Assembly: GCF_008831285.2 (NCBI RefSeq)
Contig: NC_045150.1
Span: 2,618,001 to 2,678,000, forward strand
Direction: 5' to 3'
Length of the DNA stretch: 60,000 nucleotides
Source: Nymphaea colorata
Lineage: Eukaryota > Streptophyta > Magnoliopsida > Nymphaeales > Nymphaeaceae
Made by a program: the position numbers and the translations under genes. This document shows positions 22,801 through 35,135 of the stretch, piece after piece (within the stretch, counting starts at the first letter, position 1; each line of letters begins with the position of its first letter). The notes under the pieces are model-generated. The model was not told where the DNA came from and did not search any database. It saw nothing but the letters and a program-made list of their open reading frames with translations.

Positions 22801-25800
22801 AACAACAAAAGGAGCAAAAAATTGAAGATGGGTACCCACAACCCAAGTAGAACCCCAAAATCGTCGATGGATTTTCCCACCCTTTTTCACACTCTCTTTC
22901 AGAAAGAGAAAGGAAGAAGCAAAAAAGAAAAGCAAACCCAACAAAATAATGAGGAAAACCAAAAAGGAACTCACCAGCCTCTGTGTAGAGGATTGCGGAG
23001 GCAGGGCTGCTCCAGGAGCCCCTTTTTTCAAGTGTAAAAAAAGGGGAGCGGGAGACTGAGAGGGCTTGAGAGGCGACGAGGGGAGCCGGAGAGTGAGAGG
23101 CCGAGAGAGACGACGAGCAGTGAGAGAGAGGGAGGCGGCAGCGGCAGGAGGGAGGAAGGCGACGGGAGCGTGCCCTAATGGGCAAAAAAAAAACTGGAAA
23201 TATGTTTCCACTCCTTCCGGTGGAAACATTTTTCCGGAAAGATTTTGCCAATTCCACTTTAACGGTCTCAAAAAAATTTCCGTGTTTGATAAAACCGGAA
23301 ATTTTTTAAAATTTTGAATTTTTTTCCTTCTGCTACAGGATTTTTCCGGGCCATCAAACGTCCCTGAGAGAAACCTTCTTCCAAAGTTCTTTGAACACTT
23401 TTTTGATTGTGCCGTCCAGTTTAGCTTTTAAGGTTTAGTTGCAGAAGGAGATAGGTGCTTCATGGTGAAATAGGCTAGATCTCCTTCTTAGAGTTTGGCT
23501 GGACAATTTTCTGTGAAAAATGCATAGCTGGGGAGCAGCTAGAATTTCATTGCTAAAATGACTCCATTTTTCTAACTTCATATTTCACAGTGGCTTCCAT
23601 TTACCAGTTATTTGATTTTCGGATAGGGAAAAATTGAGTGGACTCATATGACACAGTGTACGATAGTACACACTATTGTGTTTGACATATAGCCAATGCA
23701 CAGACATATAGGTTTACGTAACAAGCTCAAGCCGAGCATGATGTAGGCATTAGGACCAGCTACTACTGTATCCTGTTCTACAATTCATTATTCAACACAT
23801 ATTTTAGTTCGGTGGTGTTTCTATTTTTCTTGAGCCTCCACTTGATGTTGTTGTATGTACAACTTTTCTATTAGTGACTTTTTGGTTATCATCTAAGTAT
23901 ATAAAATACACAACATGGACCTATATACATACAACAGTCCCCTACTAGTCACATACTAAGTGCTCTACTTGCTGCAAGTAAACTTGGTTTTATTTCCAAT
24001 ATTTGTTCCTTCTGTATGCAAATTAATAATGTCACTTGCTTCAGGAGCCCCTTGTTTTGTTCCTTCTAATTGTTTTGTTGTTGCATCTTATTAGGTTCAC
24101 AAGCTTTAGTAAGTTTTGTTTTGCAGCAAGAACTTCCTTCAGAACCCTTTTCACTTGTTGCAGAGGAGGTAATGCCAAGTGACTTATTGATATACCTATC
24201 TGACTATTACCTTGGTAACCTTAAATGCTTACTTAAGATGAATTTTCATCTTCATTAATTCTCAGTCAGATTATTTTTTTTTCACTTGTTTTAGGACTCA
24301 AGTGATCTTCGTAAAGATAATGCACAAGAAGTACTAGCACGCATCACGAATCTGGTAAATGAGACGCTGTCTAATGATCAAAGCTATGGAATGTCACCAT
24401 TGACAACTGAAGGTGTTCTTACTTCAATTGATAAAGGTAAATCAGAAGGTGGTCCTCACGGACGTCATTGGGTACTGGATCCTATAGATGGAACAAAAGG
24501 GTAAGGCTGAGGGTCTCATGTTTCAGGCTGCACAAGCACACATTCACTGTGATATGAAAAAATCGTTAAGAAAAAGTTGATAAATGTTATGCATGGATTT
24601 TACTGTCATTAGTAATTTTAGATAATTCTTGCAAACAACCTAAGGTCTTGATTGGGAGAAAATGAATAAAGGGTGTAACATAGTGAACTAATGAAAATGA
24701 AAATTGTCTAACTGGATCTGGAGTGAGGTTAACTTGTGTGTGTACAGATCAGGATTTAGAGGATTAGGTCTTAGATGATAGTGGCATTCTAATCTAAATG
24801 CTGATGAGCTGATCAAAATCCGTTTGGTAAGGTTTGGTTGCGTGAATTAAATCTAACAGATTAATCATGGCATATTATTTTTGATTATGAGATATCAAAT
24901 TCCCATTTTCTAAGTTTCGATTTCTATACCTATGCAGAGCAGTAGAGTTCTTGGTTTTATTGGAAAGGTTTTTGTTGGGTATTTGTTTGCAAATCTCTTT
25001 AGGAAATATCAGATTAAGGAATAAAAAAAATATGGAATTAAGAGTTTTATATTTTCTTTCAATAAAGTGACAAATATTTAAAATTGTTCTAAAGTTGTAA
25101 ATAAACAAAAAAGGGGAACACACATTAAAACTACTTTAAAAAGGTTTTAATGAAAAGGAGGATAATGTCACAATAATTGTGATAATAATAGTGATTCTCA
25201 AGAAATACTTTGGTGATATTTTGAAAATGTTACAAGATTTTCACTTTAAAAATGGATTATTCTGTTTTGCCAATTAAAACAATATTTTCTCTGATTTTTT
25301 TGGTTCGTCGTAAGAAAGAGCTAGTCCCCTTATTCCTTTATACACAAGCTGATACCACCTGGTGCGATTACAGGACGTTAATACCAGCATACATCTTACA
25401 TATTTCATGCAATAAAGTGCTACTGTAATTATTCATGTACTTCTCTATGGTTTTATCTTAGCTCCTAACTTAGATGTTTGACAATAGCTTTCTTTAGTCC
25501 CAAATCTGAATCCAACTCCTACTGGAAGATACATTGGTATTGGCTTACATATTATCGGGGACATGGAAGGAGTCAAAACCGAGTATCTCATAACAATATG
25601 GATATTGATGCTGATGCTAATGTCTTATTTCCACATGTTGTTGTGGCTTGATATAATTGTTGTTTATGGGAATAACGGTCGTGGAGAAGCTTTTTTCTTA
25701 TCAACGTCATTCATTTGTTAGATGTAACCCTCCTGTATAAGTATGTTTCAACTTTCAAGTCAATGCTATTGCATTCTCCTTCCTATGTATGTCATACGGG

Positions 25801-27313
25801 TACTTGGTTGCTGCATCATAGTTGGGGGTGCACTGGGTGCTTCATGGGTGTGGGTGTTAAAAATCGATAGCCACTGTGCTTTCATAAATAAAATAAATAA
25901 ATAAAAATATAGATATATTTATTTATGTCTATATGACTTAGTTGATGCCTGAGATGACAACCAATGAGGATTGAGGACATCCTGCATAGTAGGGGAAAAA
26001 ACAGCCTGATTTCTCAGTTTTTAAATATCAATCTTCTTTCCTGTAGAAATTTGACAACTAGCAAAAGACAACTTGTCCTTGCCACCAGGCTCCAATCTTG
26101 TGGAAAGGTACCAATCTAATTTTGCACATTGAAAGAAAAGCTGAGACCGAAATAAGTGAACTCAACAAAATTCAGCAATCCAGAAGGGTCCAACATTGTA
26201 GGCAATTTCCACCACATCATCTATCACGTTGGACAGAGCATAATATTAGCCAGTAGAATTTCATTTTGTTGCAACAAAACCATTCTGGCTTAAGAGACTA
26301 CAAACCACTGTCACCAAAAACGCGTCTTATTAGAAAAAGATGCATATAATATGCCAAAACATAGTCAGCTGTATAATACCCGTACAAAACGCGTCTTTTT
26401 TAAAAAAATGCCAGAAAATATAAAACGTTTTTCATATTTTTTATGATTTTTTATTTTTTATAATTTCAGGATTTATTAAATGTTTTAAAAATTTGCCGAG
26501 ATTTTCCCGTTTTATTCCCGAGACATACAACTTTGCTGTATTATATCCAAGAAATTCCTTGCCATATAATTCCCGTACATGTTTTTTTGTGACAATGCTA
26601 CAAACTCAAGTTGGCATGAAAATAAGGTTATTAATTTGCATCAGATGCATAGTAGGAGACTGCACAATGTAGATGAAAGTTCATCAAGTCATATCATTCA
26701 TGCCCTCTCATGGACAATAACTGTAGATAACCTCTGCTGGCTCATTCATGATGCATATTAGTCTTAGCGTTTATGGATTGTTCAACAATACCTTCCTCAG
26801 TCTACATATATAGAGAACCACTTGCATGTTCTCAATTGATTTGAGTTCCTACTCAAAACAGGTCTTGGCACTCATAACCATTAATATAAAGGGACAAACC
26901 GTAAGTCAAAAGTTTTGAAATATACTACTGTGAAATTGCTGATGTTAGTAACCACAAGTTTCCAGTGTGGTATTTGTCTATCCAGATGTCAATTGATTAA
27001 TTTACTCATGGGTGTAAATTCTGCTTACAATTATTCACCATAGTTCATCTTTCTAGATTAGTGTTTGATTGTAAATGGCATGATTCTTTACAGATTTCTT
27101 AGAGGAGATCAATATGCAATAGCACTGGCCTTGCTAGAAGAAGGCAGAGTTGTCCTGGGTGTCCTTGCCTGTCCAAATCTTTCACTAAATATAATTGGTA
27201 GGCATGATCAACTTCCTTTGGAAAATGAAGTTGGTTGCCTTTTCTCTGCTTCCATTGGGTCTGGTACAGAGATGCAGCCCTTGGATATCCCTGGGGCTAA
27301 AAAGGTGAGAGCT

Positions 27314-27344
<31 letters not shown>

Positions 27345-28385
27345 GCAGGCACATAAAAACAAAAAACATCATGGTAAAATTCTTTGTGCTCAAATGAAAC
27401 CTGGTTCTTGATCGCAGTAGTCCTGTTTCTCTGTTTAGGTAGAAGTTTGCCCTATCGGGGACCCTGCAGAAGCATCATTCTTTGAGTCATTTGAAGCAGC
27501 ACATTCAATGCAGGACTTGACAGGCTCTATAGCAAAGGTTTGTTGATTAACTTTTTCTTTTGTCCTTGAGGGTCATGTTTACTTGGCTGGCCTTGTTTAA
27601 TGGCTCCTTTTATCAGAAATTGGGTGTGCAAGCACCTCCAGTTAGGATAGATAGTCAGGCAAAATATGGAGCATTGGCAAGAGGAGATGGAGCTATTTAT
27701 TTGAGGTTTCCTCATCAAGGTTACCGTGAAAAGATATGGGACCACGCTGCTGGTTCCATTGTAGTTACAGGTAAGCCCTCGACCTCCTAATACTTGGAAA
27801 TTGGAATATTTGTGTTGCTAGTCCTATTGACAAAAATCTTTTTGATATATGTATCTGTGAGTCCAGGCATCACTTTCCCCTTTCTTCTGTTAAGAGAATG
27901 TGAAATTTTAAATTTTAAAAGGCGGCAGTAATGGATACCTGAATGGCATGTATTTCACTGGTGGGTTTTTGAGGACATTTTGAAACATAAGGGTGAAAAC
28001 GCGGTGGCCACACATTGATATGGTCTCCTTTCTTTGCAGATCACAGTCAGATATGATGTCTATTTTTTAATACAAATCATTGAAAATGAGATCTGAGGAT
28101 GTCTAGTCAAGAGACTCAAGACCCCTCATATCTCAGTCTTCTAGCCTTCACATGAGTATAAGTTTCTCTGCACAAGATACCTCCAAATAACATGTGGTGG
28201 TTATATTTGCAGAAGCTGGTGGCGTGGTGACTGATGCTGCGGGGAATCCCTTAGATTTCTCAAGAGGTAGGTATTTGGATCTTGATACAGGTATCATTGC
28301 TACAAACAGGAAACTAATGCCCTTGCTGCTAGATGCCGTACAAGCTGCAGTGAAAGAGAAAGCAGCATCGGCGTCTTCCTTGTGA
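16865..28385 (+). CDS. SAL1: SAL1-type 3'(2'),5'-bisphosphate nucleotidase / PAP phosphatase, 8 exons
   Basis: The enzyme hydrolyses 3'-phosphoadenosine 5'-phosphate (PAP) to AMP and acts in sulfur assimilation and in chloroplast-to-nucleus stress signalling. I joined eight exons at GT-AG sites with consistent phase: 16865-17143, 18441-18516, 24095-24168, 24295-24500, 27094-27304, 27439-27537, 27617-27770 and 28213-28385. They give 423 residues. The inositol-monophosphatase fold signatures are present: the acidic AEE at about 141-143, the metal-binding DPIDGT at 205-210, and WDHAAG at 356-361. A closely matching core starts at Met72 (MAYEKEL), and the 71 residues before it are rich in Ser, Arg and Pro, as expected of a plastid/mitochondrial transit peptide. 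That is why I start at 16865; Met12 (16898) is an alternative start. No stop or frameshift interrupts the exons. Similarity to Arabidopsis SAL1 is from memory and runs through all exons. Confidence 0.95.
18950..19322. mobile_element. A/T-rich element with AGTCAC ends in SAL1 intron 2
   Basis: Begins ATAGTCACACAAAA and ends TTTTCGGTGACTCT, a rough inverted pair. The interior is runs of A then runs of T, with CCCGAGAAAAACCTCGCCG near the end. Similar ends or interiors occur at 45840-46175 and 52102-52858. No target duplication was fixed. Confidence 0.4.
20220..21470 (-). pseudogene. Copia-type gag relic in SAL1 intron 2
   Basis: Read on the minus strand, 21360-21180 gives FVSLKLTHGNFLPWRTQSWL and then DQDTPMPPQFI across a frame change, the usual N-terminus of Copia gag. 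20746-20522 encodes a UBN2-like stretch (TSREIWVILNKSFAHDSQER, then QISTIKKGNDSLNNYIYKFK). Stops and frameshifts break it, and an A-rich block of about 370 bp (20748-21117) splits the two parts. The gag orientation is opposite to SAL1. LTRs were not resolved, though 21480-21760 could be leader/LTR sequence. Confidence 0.7.
21927..23364 (+). mobile_element. PIF/Harbinger-type non-autonomous element with a giant hairpin and possible captured sequence
   Basis: The terminal inverted repeats are GGGGCTGTTTGATGGGTGG at the left and, from the other strand, GGGACGTTTGATGGCCCGG at the right. Both are followed by GAAAAAT and flanked by TGA on each side (21924-21926, 23365-23367), which fits the 3-bp target duplications of this superfamily. 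Subterminal GGAAA/TTTCC motifs repeat at both ends. The interior holds a purine block (22090-22250), a complementary pyrimidine block (22258-22470), and a GC-richer unique stretch (22690-23190) that is open on the minus strand for 188-191 codons in two frames. It has no recognisable domain and reads like captured leader/first-exon DNA. No transposase is seen. Confidence 0.7.
22090..22470. repeat. Polypurine/polypyrimidine inverted repeat
   Basis: About 160 bases made almost only of GGA/GAA units are followed, after GATGATGCCC, by about 200 bases of CCT/TTC units. The two arms are largely complementary, so a long hairpin or triplex-forming structure is possible. Reading frames across it give only low-complexity Glu/Gly/Arg or Ser/Leu/Pro protein and are not genes. 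Confidence 0.9.
27314..27339. repeat. (CA)n microsatellite in SAL1 intron 5
   Basis: About 12 CA units that begin ten bases into the intron. Confidence 0.95.
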
Positions 28386-28429
28386 TGCTTTCTGTTATTC
28401 TGGAACTTTGTTCACCACAATCTGCATTA

Positions 28430-28435
28430 AATAAA
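28430..28435 (+). promoter_or_regulatory. Candidate polyadenylation signal of SAL1
   Basis: AATAAA lies 45 bases after the SAL1 stop codon. Plant poly(A) signals are loose, so this is only the best match close to the end of the gene. Confidence 0.4.
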
Positions 28436-29148
28436 AGAGAAAATGTTTCTTCTTCTGCTAATGGTGTTGGGCATGAAAATAAGGTCTTGATATGGAAAAC
28501 TGTTGCTTTGTTGACGTTTCTTTTTAGGATGAGCTTTCCTTTGCATTATTTGGAGCCCCAAAATTGGGTTTGAATATGCATCTCAAAGCTGCTGCCCTTT
28601 ATGTGACTGGCGAAGCTGTTGTCGCCTTATATGACAATTATATATAAGAAACAATTATTAGTTCTCAGGGTTCCGTTCGTCTTCTCCTTTTCTTCTCTGG
28701 AAGCATGCCAAGGCCTTCTTCCTTATCATTCCCAACTCCTAATGAATGCAGCAGCAGAGCCTTTCTTTCTTCCAGTTGATCTTCACGAAATCTGGTAGCT
28801 GGCTTTGTCGGGTCCAAGAGCCCCATCCTTTTTCTGATCACTGAGGAGCATGGTGGCGAAGAGGTCTTTCAATTCTATCCAGTGGACCGAATTATTCTTT
28901 TTTTGTTGATTAAATCTCTAACCGAATCGGTTAAACTCTATATGAACTGTGTGTCTGTCTGGTTTCCTCTAAATAAAAGGAACATGAGGTTTACAGATGA
29001 GCTGCATATGCCATGAGGGTTTGTTTCGGCACAGTACTGTCCTGTCTGGATCTGACTTATATACGCTTAGTAATGCTCTTCCAATCTCTGTGACCATGGT
29101 TTGTAGTTACTGCAGAAATTGACAGTTGCTCGCGCCAATGATTGTAAG

Positions 29149-29244
29149 AGGGCGTTTGGTAACAGGTCTATCAACGTGGTCCCAAAAGATGGACAGAGAT
29201 TCATGAAAGAATGCGGTGTCCCTGTCATGAAATGCCCTCTATGT
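29149..29244. mobile_element. Short MITE-like hairpin 3' of SAL1
   Basis: AGAGGGCGTTTGGTAACAGG at the left and AGAGGGCATTTCATGACAGG on the other strand at the right. The flanks TAA and TAT are compatible with a decayed 3-bp target. Confidence 0.5.
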
Positions 29245-31373
29245 GTTGTTTAATTGGCAGAACAGGGGAAAACCAGAACACTTCGTCCAAACCAACCCTG
29301 TATCTGTGGAGGTCGTTCGATCGCCATTGCTAGAGTGCTGGAACAGAAGAATACCAGATCACTTGGTGCAAACAAGGACATGAGTCCAGCGGTAAAATGA
29401 GTCGTATCTACAGAAGTGCGTCCAGTGTGCGTCAAGTAAGTTCTTGTGAATCAACCAACGCTGCGACGACAACTAAATGAAACATAGGTACACAAAACAC
29501 AACAGAAAAGAGAGAAGACAAATCATGAAATTAACAGCAACAAAAAACTTTTAGCAAGAAAATCCATTACAAAAAGGTAAAAGAAAAATACCCAGAGAAA
29601 GTGAATAAATAAGAAAGAAAAACAGAACAATGATAGCAGAACAGATAAATGATGCAGAAAATGGAAGAAAGAAGAAGAAAAAGACGAATTAGCAAACAAA
29701 TCTGATGCAAATAACTGAAGAGCCATAGCTCTGTTGTTATTCTTGGTATTCTTTTTTCTCATCCGATAGAAGGGATGGAAGCCCTCTCTCTCAGCTTCCT
29801 TGCATCGGAAGATCCATAGTTTTGAATTTGAATTCCTTTATATTGTTTATCGATAGTAATATTAATCCCTTGTCTGGGGTTGCATTATGTCTACGGTAGT
29901 GCAAATAATAATGTTGTATATATTGGTAACACGGATCATAGCTTTTTGCTTACTGATATATAACAAACGGTCGCATGCGTTGGCCAATTTGAAGCCTATT
30001 TTTCCTTACTTTCCAATTCTAAAAGCAATTAAACAACTAATTTGTTAACAATGATTAGCTTTTAAAATAACATATCAGCATATATTGGGTATGGGCCATC
30101 GATGCTAATAACAACGCCGATAATTCGGAGTGATCATAATTTTGAATTCATAGGTCATGCGCTATTCTCTACTGACAACCGTACATGGGGCTATGGCATG
30201 GACCCAATATCAAGTGCTTTCAATAATTTCTGAGCCGAACTGGCTCTCCTGTTTTGGCATCTTCTCCTGCATTATCTGTACTAAGATTCTAAGAAGAGCC
30301 TTCACCCAAGCAAACACTGCGGAGAAAGAATTTAAGCAGTTATTTGTTTATGCAACCTGTTATGACATTGCTATGACACAACATGAACATTAAATTTTGC
30401 CTTTTCTTTCCTTTCATTTCCTTTATATCCAAACAAGCTTTTGTAGTAGTTTCTTTTCTTTTCTTGTCTTTCTTTTGCCTCCCCATCATGTTCCCTTCCT
30501 TTCCTTTTTTTCCCCCTTTTCCATCCGTCAAACTTCTTTCTTTTCCATCCATCAAAATAAAGCAGCTAGAGAGCTCAATATTGCAGACACATCTGATGCT
30601 ATAAACTGGTAAGTTGTAGCTCTCTGTTGAACCATAGTTTGGAGATCTGGCCTCTCTCTTTCTTTCTCTTTCTATTGTTCGAGGGCCAACTAGCTTGGAC
30701 CCATTGGCGCTGTCGCGACATGCAATGCTAGTCAATTGCAGTCGCTCTCGATGAAGGAAGAGGAAGCCAACTTCCAAAGAATCACCATTCGCCTGTGTCT
30801 TCCTGTTCTTTCCAAGCAAGAAAAAGTTGATGGTAACATCTCAAGGAATGATTGTTGGCCAGATTAACCATAAATTCATGTGTGCTTGGGACCTATTGTC
30901 TAACTACAGTTATCATCTCTATCCAAATGCTCCTGTTCAATATTGTACAATAATTTTCTGTGAACCTTGAACTACATTTGGTGGAAAGTTTAACTAATCA
31001 TGTGTTGCAAAATTTTCCATCCACATCAAAGCCAGTAAACTTTAAGGCCCATTTCTGTTTTCACCTACTTTGGATCCGAAAAGTGGACAAAGTTCATTTT
31101 ATTTTGTTGTTTTGTTTTGTTTCACTTTTTTCTGGATAAACAGCCTAGCACGTAAAAAGGTAATAAGATAATACAAAATGACCTTTCAATCAATCTCAAG
31201 TGACGGAACCCATTTTTTGGCTTCTCTATCTCTATCCATGTTCTATCTACACATCAATTCCAGCTTTAATGGACTGCTGTCAAGATTACCAGTAGTTGTG
31301 GGTAAGTATTAGGAGTACCATGGCCATTGCACTTGGCAGTAATTTGATTGAAGACATGAATTTAGGTAACTTA

Positions 31374-31531
31374 GGGGTCGTTTGGAAACTGTAACAGTAT
31401 GTTACTATTTCATGTGTCTTTCCCAAATAATAAGTTAGATTCATAGGATATTGTAGTATTCCATGAATCTGCCCTAATATTTAGGTTAGAATAATGAAAC
31501 ATACATACTGTCACTGCTGGCAAACGACCTC
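31374..31531. mobile_element. Tourist-like MITE (158 bp)
   Basis: The inverted ends are GGGGTCGTTTGGAAACTGTA and GAGGTCGTTTGCCAGCAGTG (other strand), both running into ACAGTATG. TTA lies on both sides (31371-31373, 31532-31534), the target of PIF/Harbinger-type MITEs. No coding capacity. Confidence 0.8.
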
Positions 31532-32934
31532 TTAGCAGTCTTATTGTGAGCACTCTAGTAGGTATGACGAATTAAATCAGTGTTATCTGTATCCTACAAT
31601 ACAGAGTCGTATCTTACAATTGGCAAACTTGTATGATACGGGCACAATACACTTGTATGTGTATCTTATCCGTATTGTATTACTATGCAACCGATATCAG
31701 CCGTATCTTACGATACAACTCAGTTTTTTAGAAAGTGAACTGATGCCCCCCTTTTTGTCGAGATTCTTTTTTCTACAGTTCATCTTCTCTTTACATTTTC
31801 AACGCTTCTAAGAGTTGTGTAAGGATAAGTTTCACCATTTTAAAAAGAAATTGCGAAGAAATCATTGTATTAAGAGAGAAATCACAAGTTTGAAGAGATG
31901 AGGATGAAGAAGAAGAAAATAATGATAATTATAACGATTGATAATAATCATGACGTTATTTAATTTGACAGCAAACAACTACAAATTATATGTTTTGATG
32001 TGATGTAAAATACTTTAAAGTTTAGACTTTATTTTATTTACGTGTCGTTACTCATGAACGACAAATCATGAATATTCATTATGTGTGTAATGGGGTTTTT
32101 GTATAGAACATACTTTTATTGATTTTTCAAGGATTTTTCTAGTTTTTCTCTATTTTTCCTATTTTCTGCTTTCTTATGAATAAAAAAATAAATTTACGAT
32201 GCATTTAGTATACACTTACGATATGTTAGGATATGCATATAGATCGGCCTAACCAATACTCGTTATGATACATCCATTACAACATTGGGTTAAACCATTA
32301 TGAACAATTAATTCCCCACCTTGAAATCTAGTTGCATTTCATGCTCGAAAGAAAAGGCCGTCTACAATCACTTCGGTAAATGAAATTGATCGAGGCCTTT
32401 TTATTATAAAGCTGAGGAAGAATCAACTCTTGCACATGCGTGTCAAACATGGCAGTTGTATGGCATAACCAAGGTTGGGAAATGAAACAAACAGCTTGTG
32501 ACTTGACATGGACATGCTTGTTTGATCCTTGTAGTTTATTAATATTGTAACAACTCAACTCAAAACTGAACTGTCCGTCAAGTGTATAGACACCTGTCAA
32601 GTAGAACTAGTATTCATCCTGATATTATGATCACAAGCAGCCAAAATATCAATCTAGTGAAAATAACGGCTCAAGGTTTCATCTTAAAAGTCAGCTTTCA
32701 TATTGCTAAGATAATTCTTAGACAAAATATTGTACCATTTCTAAGACATGGTGCAAGATTAATGGAATTCAACCTCCAGCTTGTACCTAAAAAATGGGTG
32801 TTCTTATCCAATAGTATGGCATATAGCCAAGCACTTTTTCTATGCTTGCATTTTTGAGAATGAAACATTAGAGAGTAGGTGTACTACTTCTAGTCTACAT
32901 ATATAAATCAAAAGAGTTGAATGCAGCTCTCTCT

Positions 32935-33047
<113 letters not shown>

Positions 33048-33777
33048 GCGAATTTTAACATGGGGGATACCAAATAAGTAAATTTGAATTAAAAATCTCC
33101 ATTTAAGACAGGAGCATTAACGATGGTTTATTGTATAGCAATGCCCATAATGCTTTTTGCAATAGTTTATGGTGCTTTCAGCATCAACTTTCTTTTTTTT
33201 TTTTTTAATTCAACAACTGCATATGTCAAATTTAAAGGAGAGAGAGAGAGAGAGAGAGAGATTGATAAGCAGCTAGAAGCGAAATTCAGTTTTGTTTCTT
33301 GAGTTAGGGCAAATTGGCAAGCTAGAAGCCAAAAGAAAAAAGTAGTTAGGCCTTGTAACTTTACCTTTTTTGTGTTGAATTGGTTGTGATGAGCAACAAG
33401 ATCTTGGGTTAACAAATTATGTAAACTCTGGCGTGTGGACCCATATTGACAACAATCTTGGTCCCTTGTAGTCCTATCCCTTGGAGTAAAGGGACATACC
33501 CTTCTTCAAGAACCACATGCACAATCTGATTAAAGCAATATCCAAAAATGATGGTAACTTGCAGTTTCTTTCTTGTGGTGGATTTGTGTTTGACGTGTCG
33601 TTGCATGGGTGATGGTGGGCATGGGCCCAGTCCCTACCAAGTGTATTTCCATACAAAACCCTATTCATGTTCACGAAAAAGTAAAAAAAAAAAAGAAAAA
33701 GAAAAGTAATTTGATTGTCAACATAAATACCCTAACAAATTTTCATTCAAGGGTCCAATCTTTGAGTATAATTCTAA

Positions 33778-34090
33778 GTCACATGGGTGCGCCAACTGTG
33801 GTGGTGCACCCGCATTGGTGCGGGTGCTGGTGCAGCCGAACACAACATCAAATAAGTTTTGGCCGTTCTGAAAAATGTTTTGGCGAGTTTGCATTGATAT
33901 ATCGATTCAAGGTAACACTGATAAAAAAAAGTTTAAAAATATAGACAAATAAAATTACTAATATAACAAATAACATACAGACACACACATATATATATTC
34001 TCTTGTTGCACCTGCACCCAATTTTTTTTGGAACTTGTCGTATCCCGCATTGGCACCAGCACCCGCACCCGCACCCTGCACCCATGTGAC
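33778..34090. mobile_element. GTCACATGGGTGC foldback element
   Basis: GTCACATGGGTGC at the left is matched exactly by its complement at the right. Each end is followed inward by GGGTGC-rich sequence (CGGGTGCTGGTGC). The neighbouring GTATAATTCTAA (33766) and GTATAATTTCTAA (34095) look like a 12-13 bp target duplication, offset by 4 bases on the right. The superfamily is uncertain. Confidence 0.6.
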
Positions 34091-34984
34091 ATAGGTATAA
34101 TTTCTAAAACAAGGACCACATCTCTTGTGTTTTCTAACTTAGGGCCCCCTTCTGCTGAAATCTCTCAATTTTGGAACTTCAAAGGCATGAAGCTTTCCAT
34201 ATTGCTACAGTGGAAGTATGGTTGCTAGTGGTCCAAATCTAGTTTGAGGATTTTGTCAGCTTTCAATGTAATGATCTGCCCTCTGACGCATTTTCATTGT
34301 ACTGGATATAAATCATTTTACAAAAAGTAAAGGTTTCGCTTGACAGAAAATACAAAGCTTGAGTAGCAGGGAACAATATTTATATAAATATAATTGAACA
34401 CATTCTGGTACAACCATAAAGGAATATTTTCATACATGATATGGGATAACAACAAACATAGTAAAGGAGATAGGTTGAAGATTAATTGTGGCAGATTTTC
34501 GGTAGATGTTTGTAACTCTTCCTTTCCTTTCATGCCTTGTCCACGGAACCTGATATATGGTCTTGAGATCTTACAGAAGATTTCTTGCTTTTGCATTGGG
34601 CTAGGAGTTTTACTGGGAGTAGTTTGAACTATTTCCCATCAGCAACATTGTGACTTGTAGCTGCAAGAATGTTAACAAGATAAATTCATGCATGACAGAC
34701 ATGCTACCCATGTTGCTCGAGCCCTTTTTGATCAAGTGAAGCTCTTCTTTCATAGTATAGTTCACAAGGGTGACTGGGAGATGTATGCTTAATTTCTCCA
34801 GATAAAACTAGGCTTCTTGTATGGTTTTTGCTTGCATGATTTGACCTAGATGCGCTTTGACACAATAGATTTCACAGAGCTCAGAACTAGTTGGTCTGAC
34901 CTCCTCTATGAGAGGTCTCTGGACTTAGTTGACTATCTTTTGCCATTAATGAACTTCAGCATTTCTTGTGAGCATTATAGACTC

Positions 34985-35135
34985 AAATTTCAGAAAAAAA
35001 AGAATTTATATGTAATTTATTTATTTTTTATTTAGTGTACATAAAAATTTTGAAAAATTGTATTTTGGCTCCCAACAAAATTTTGGAACTATTGTTCGGC
35101 CTCCATAATGAAAAATTCCTAGCTCCATCCTTGGT
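34985..35135. mobile_element. GGCGGAGCC-family MITE, left end lost
   Basis: Keeps ATAAAAATTTTGAAAAATTG and CATAATGAAAAATTCCTAGC, the right half of the family. Confidence 0.5.

Larger units (their letters stand above)
18517..24094 (+). other. SAL1 intron 2, 5.6 kb, enlarged by transposon insertions
   Basis: The intron starts with GT after the split Gly codon and ends with TTAG before GTTCACAA. It holds an A/T-rich element (about 18950-19322), a Copia gag relic on the opposite strand (20220-21470) and a Harbinger-type element (21927-23364). The remaining 17.5-20 kb and 23.4-24.1 kb sequence is AT-rich with no recognisable gene. The other introns are much shorter except intron 4 (24501-27093), which also carries A-rich repeat sequence around 26390-26530. 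Confidence 0.85.

Noticed and set aside
30340-30819. 159-codon minus-strand frame
   Set aside because: The Lys-rich middle comes from a pyrimidine-rich stretch on the other strand. No recognisable motif, neighbour or splice pattern.
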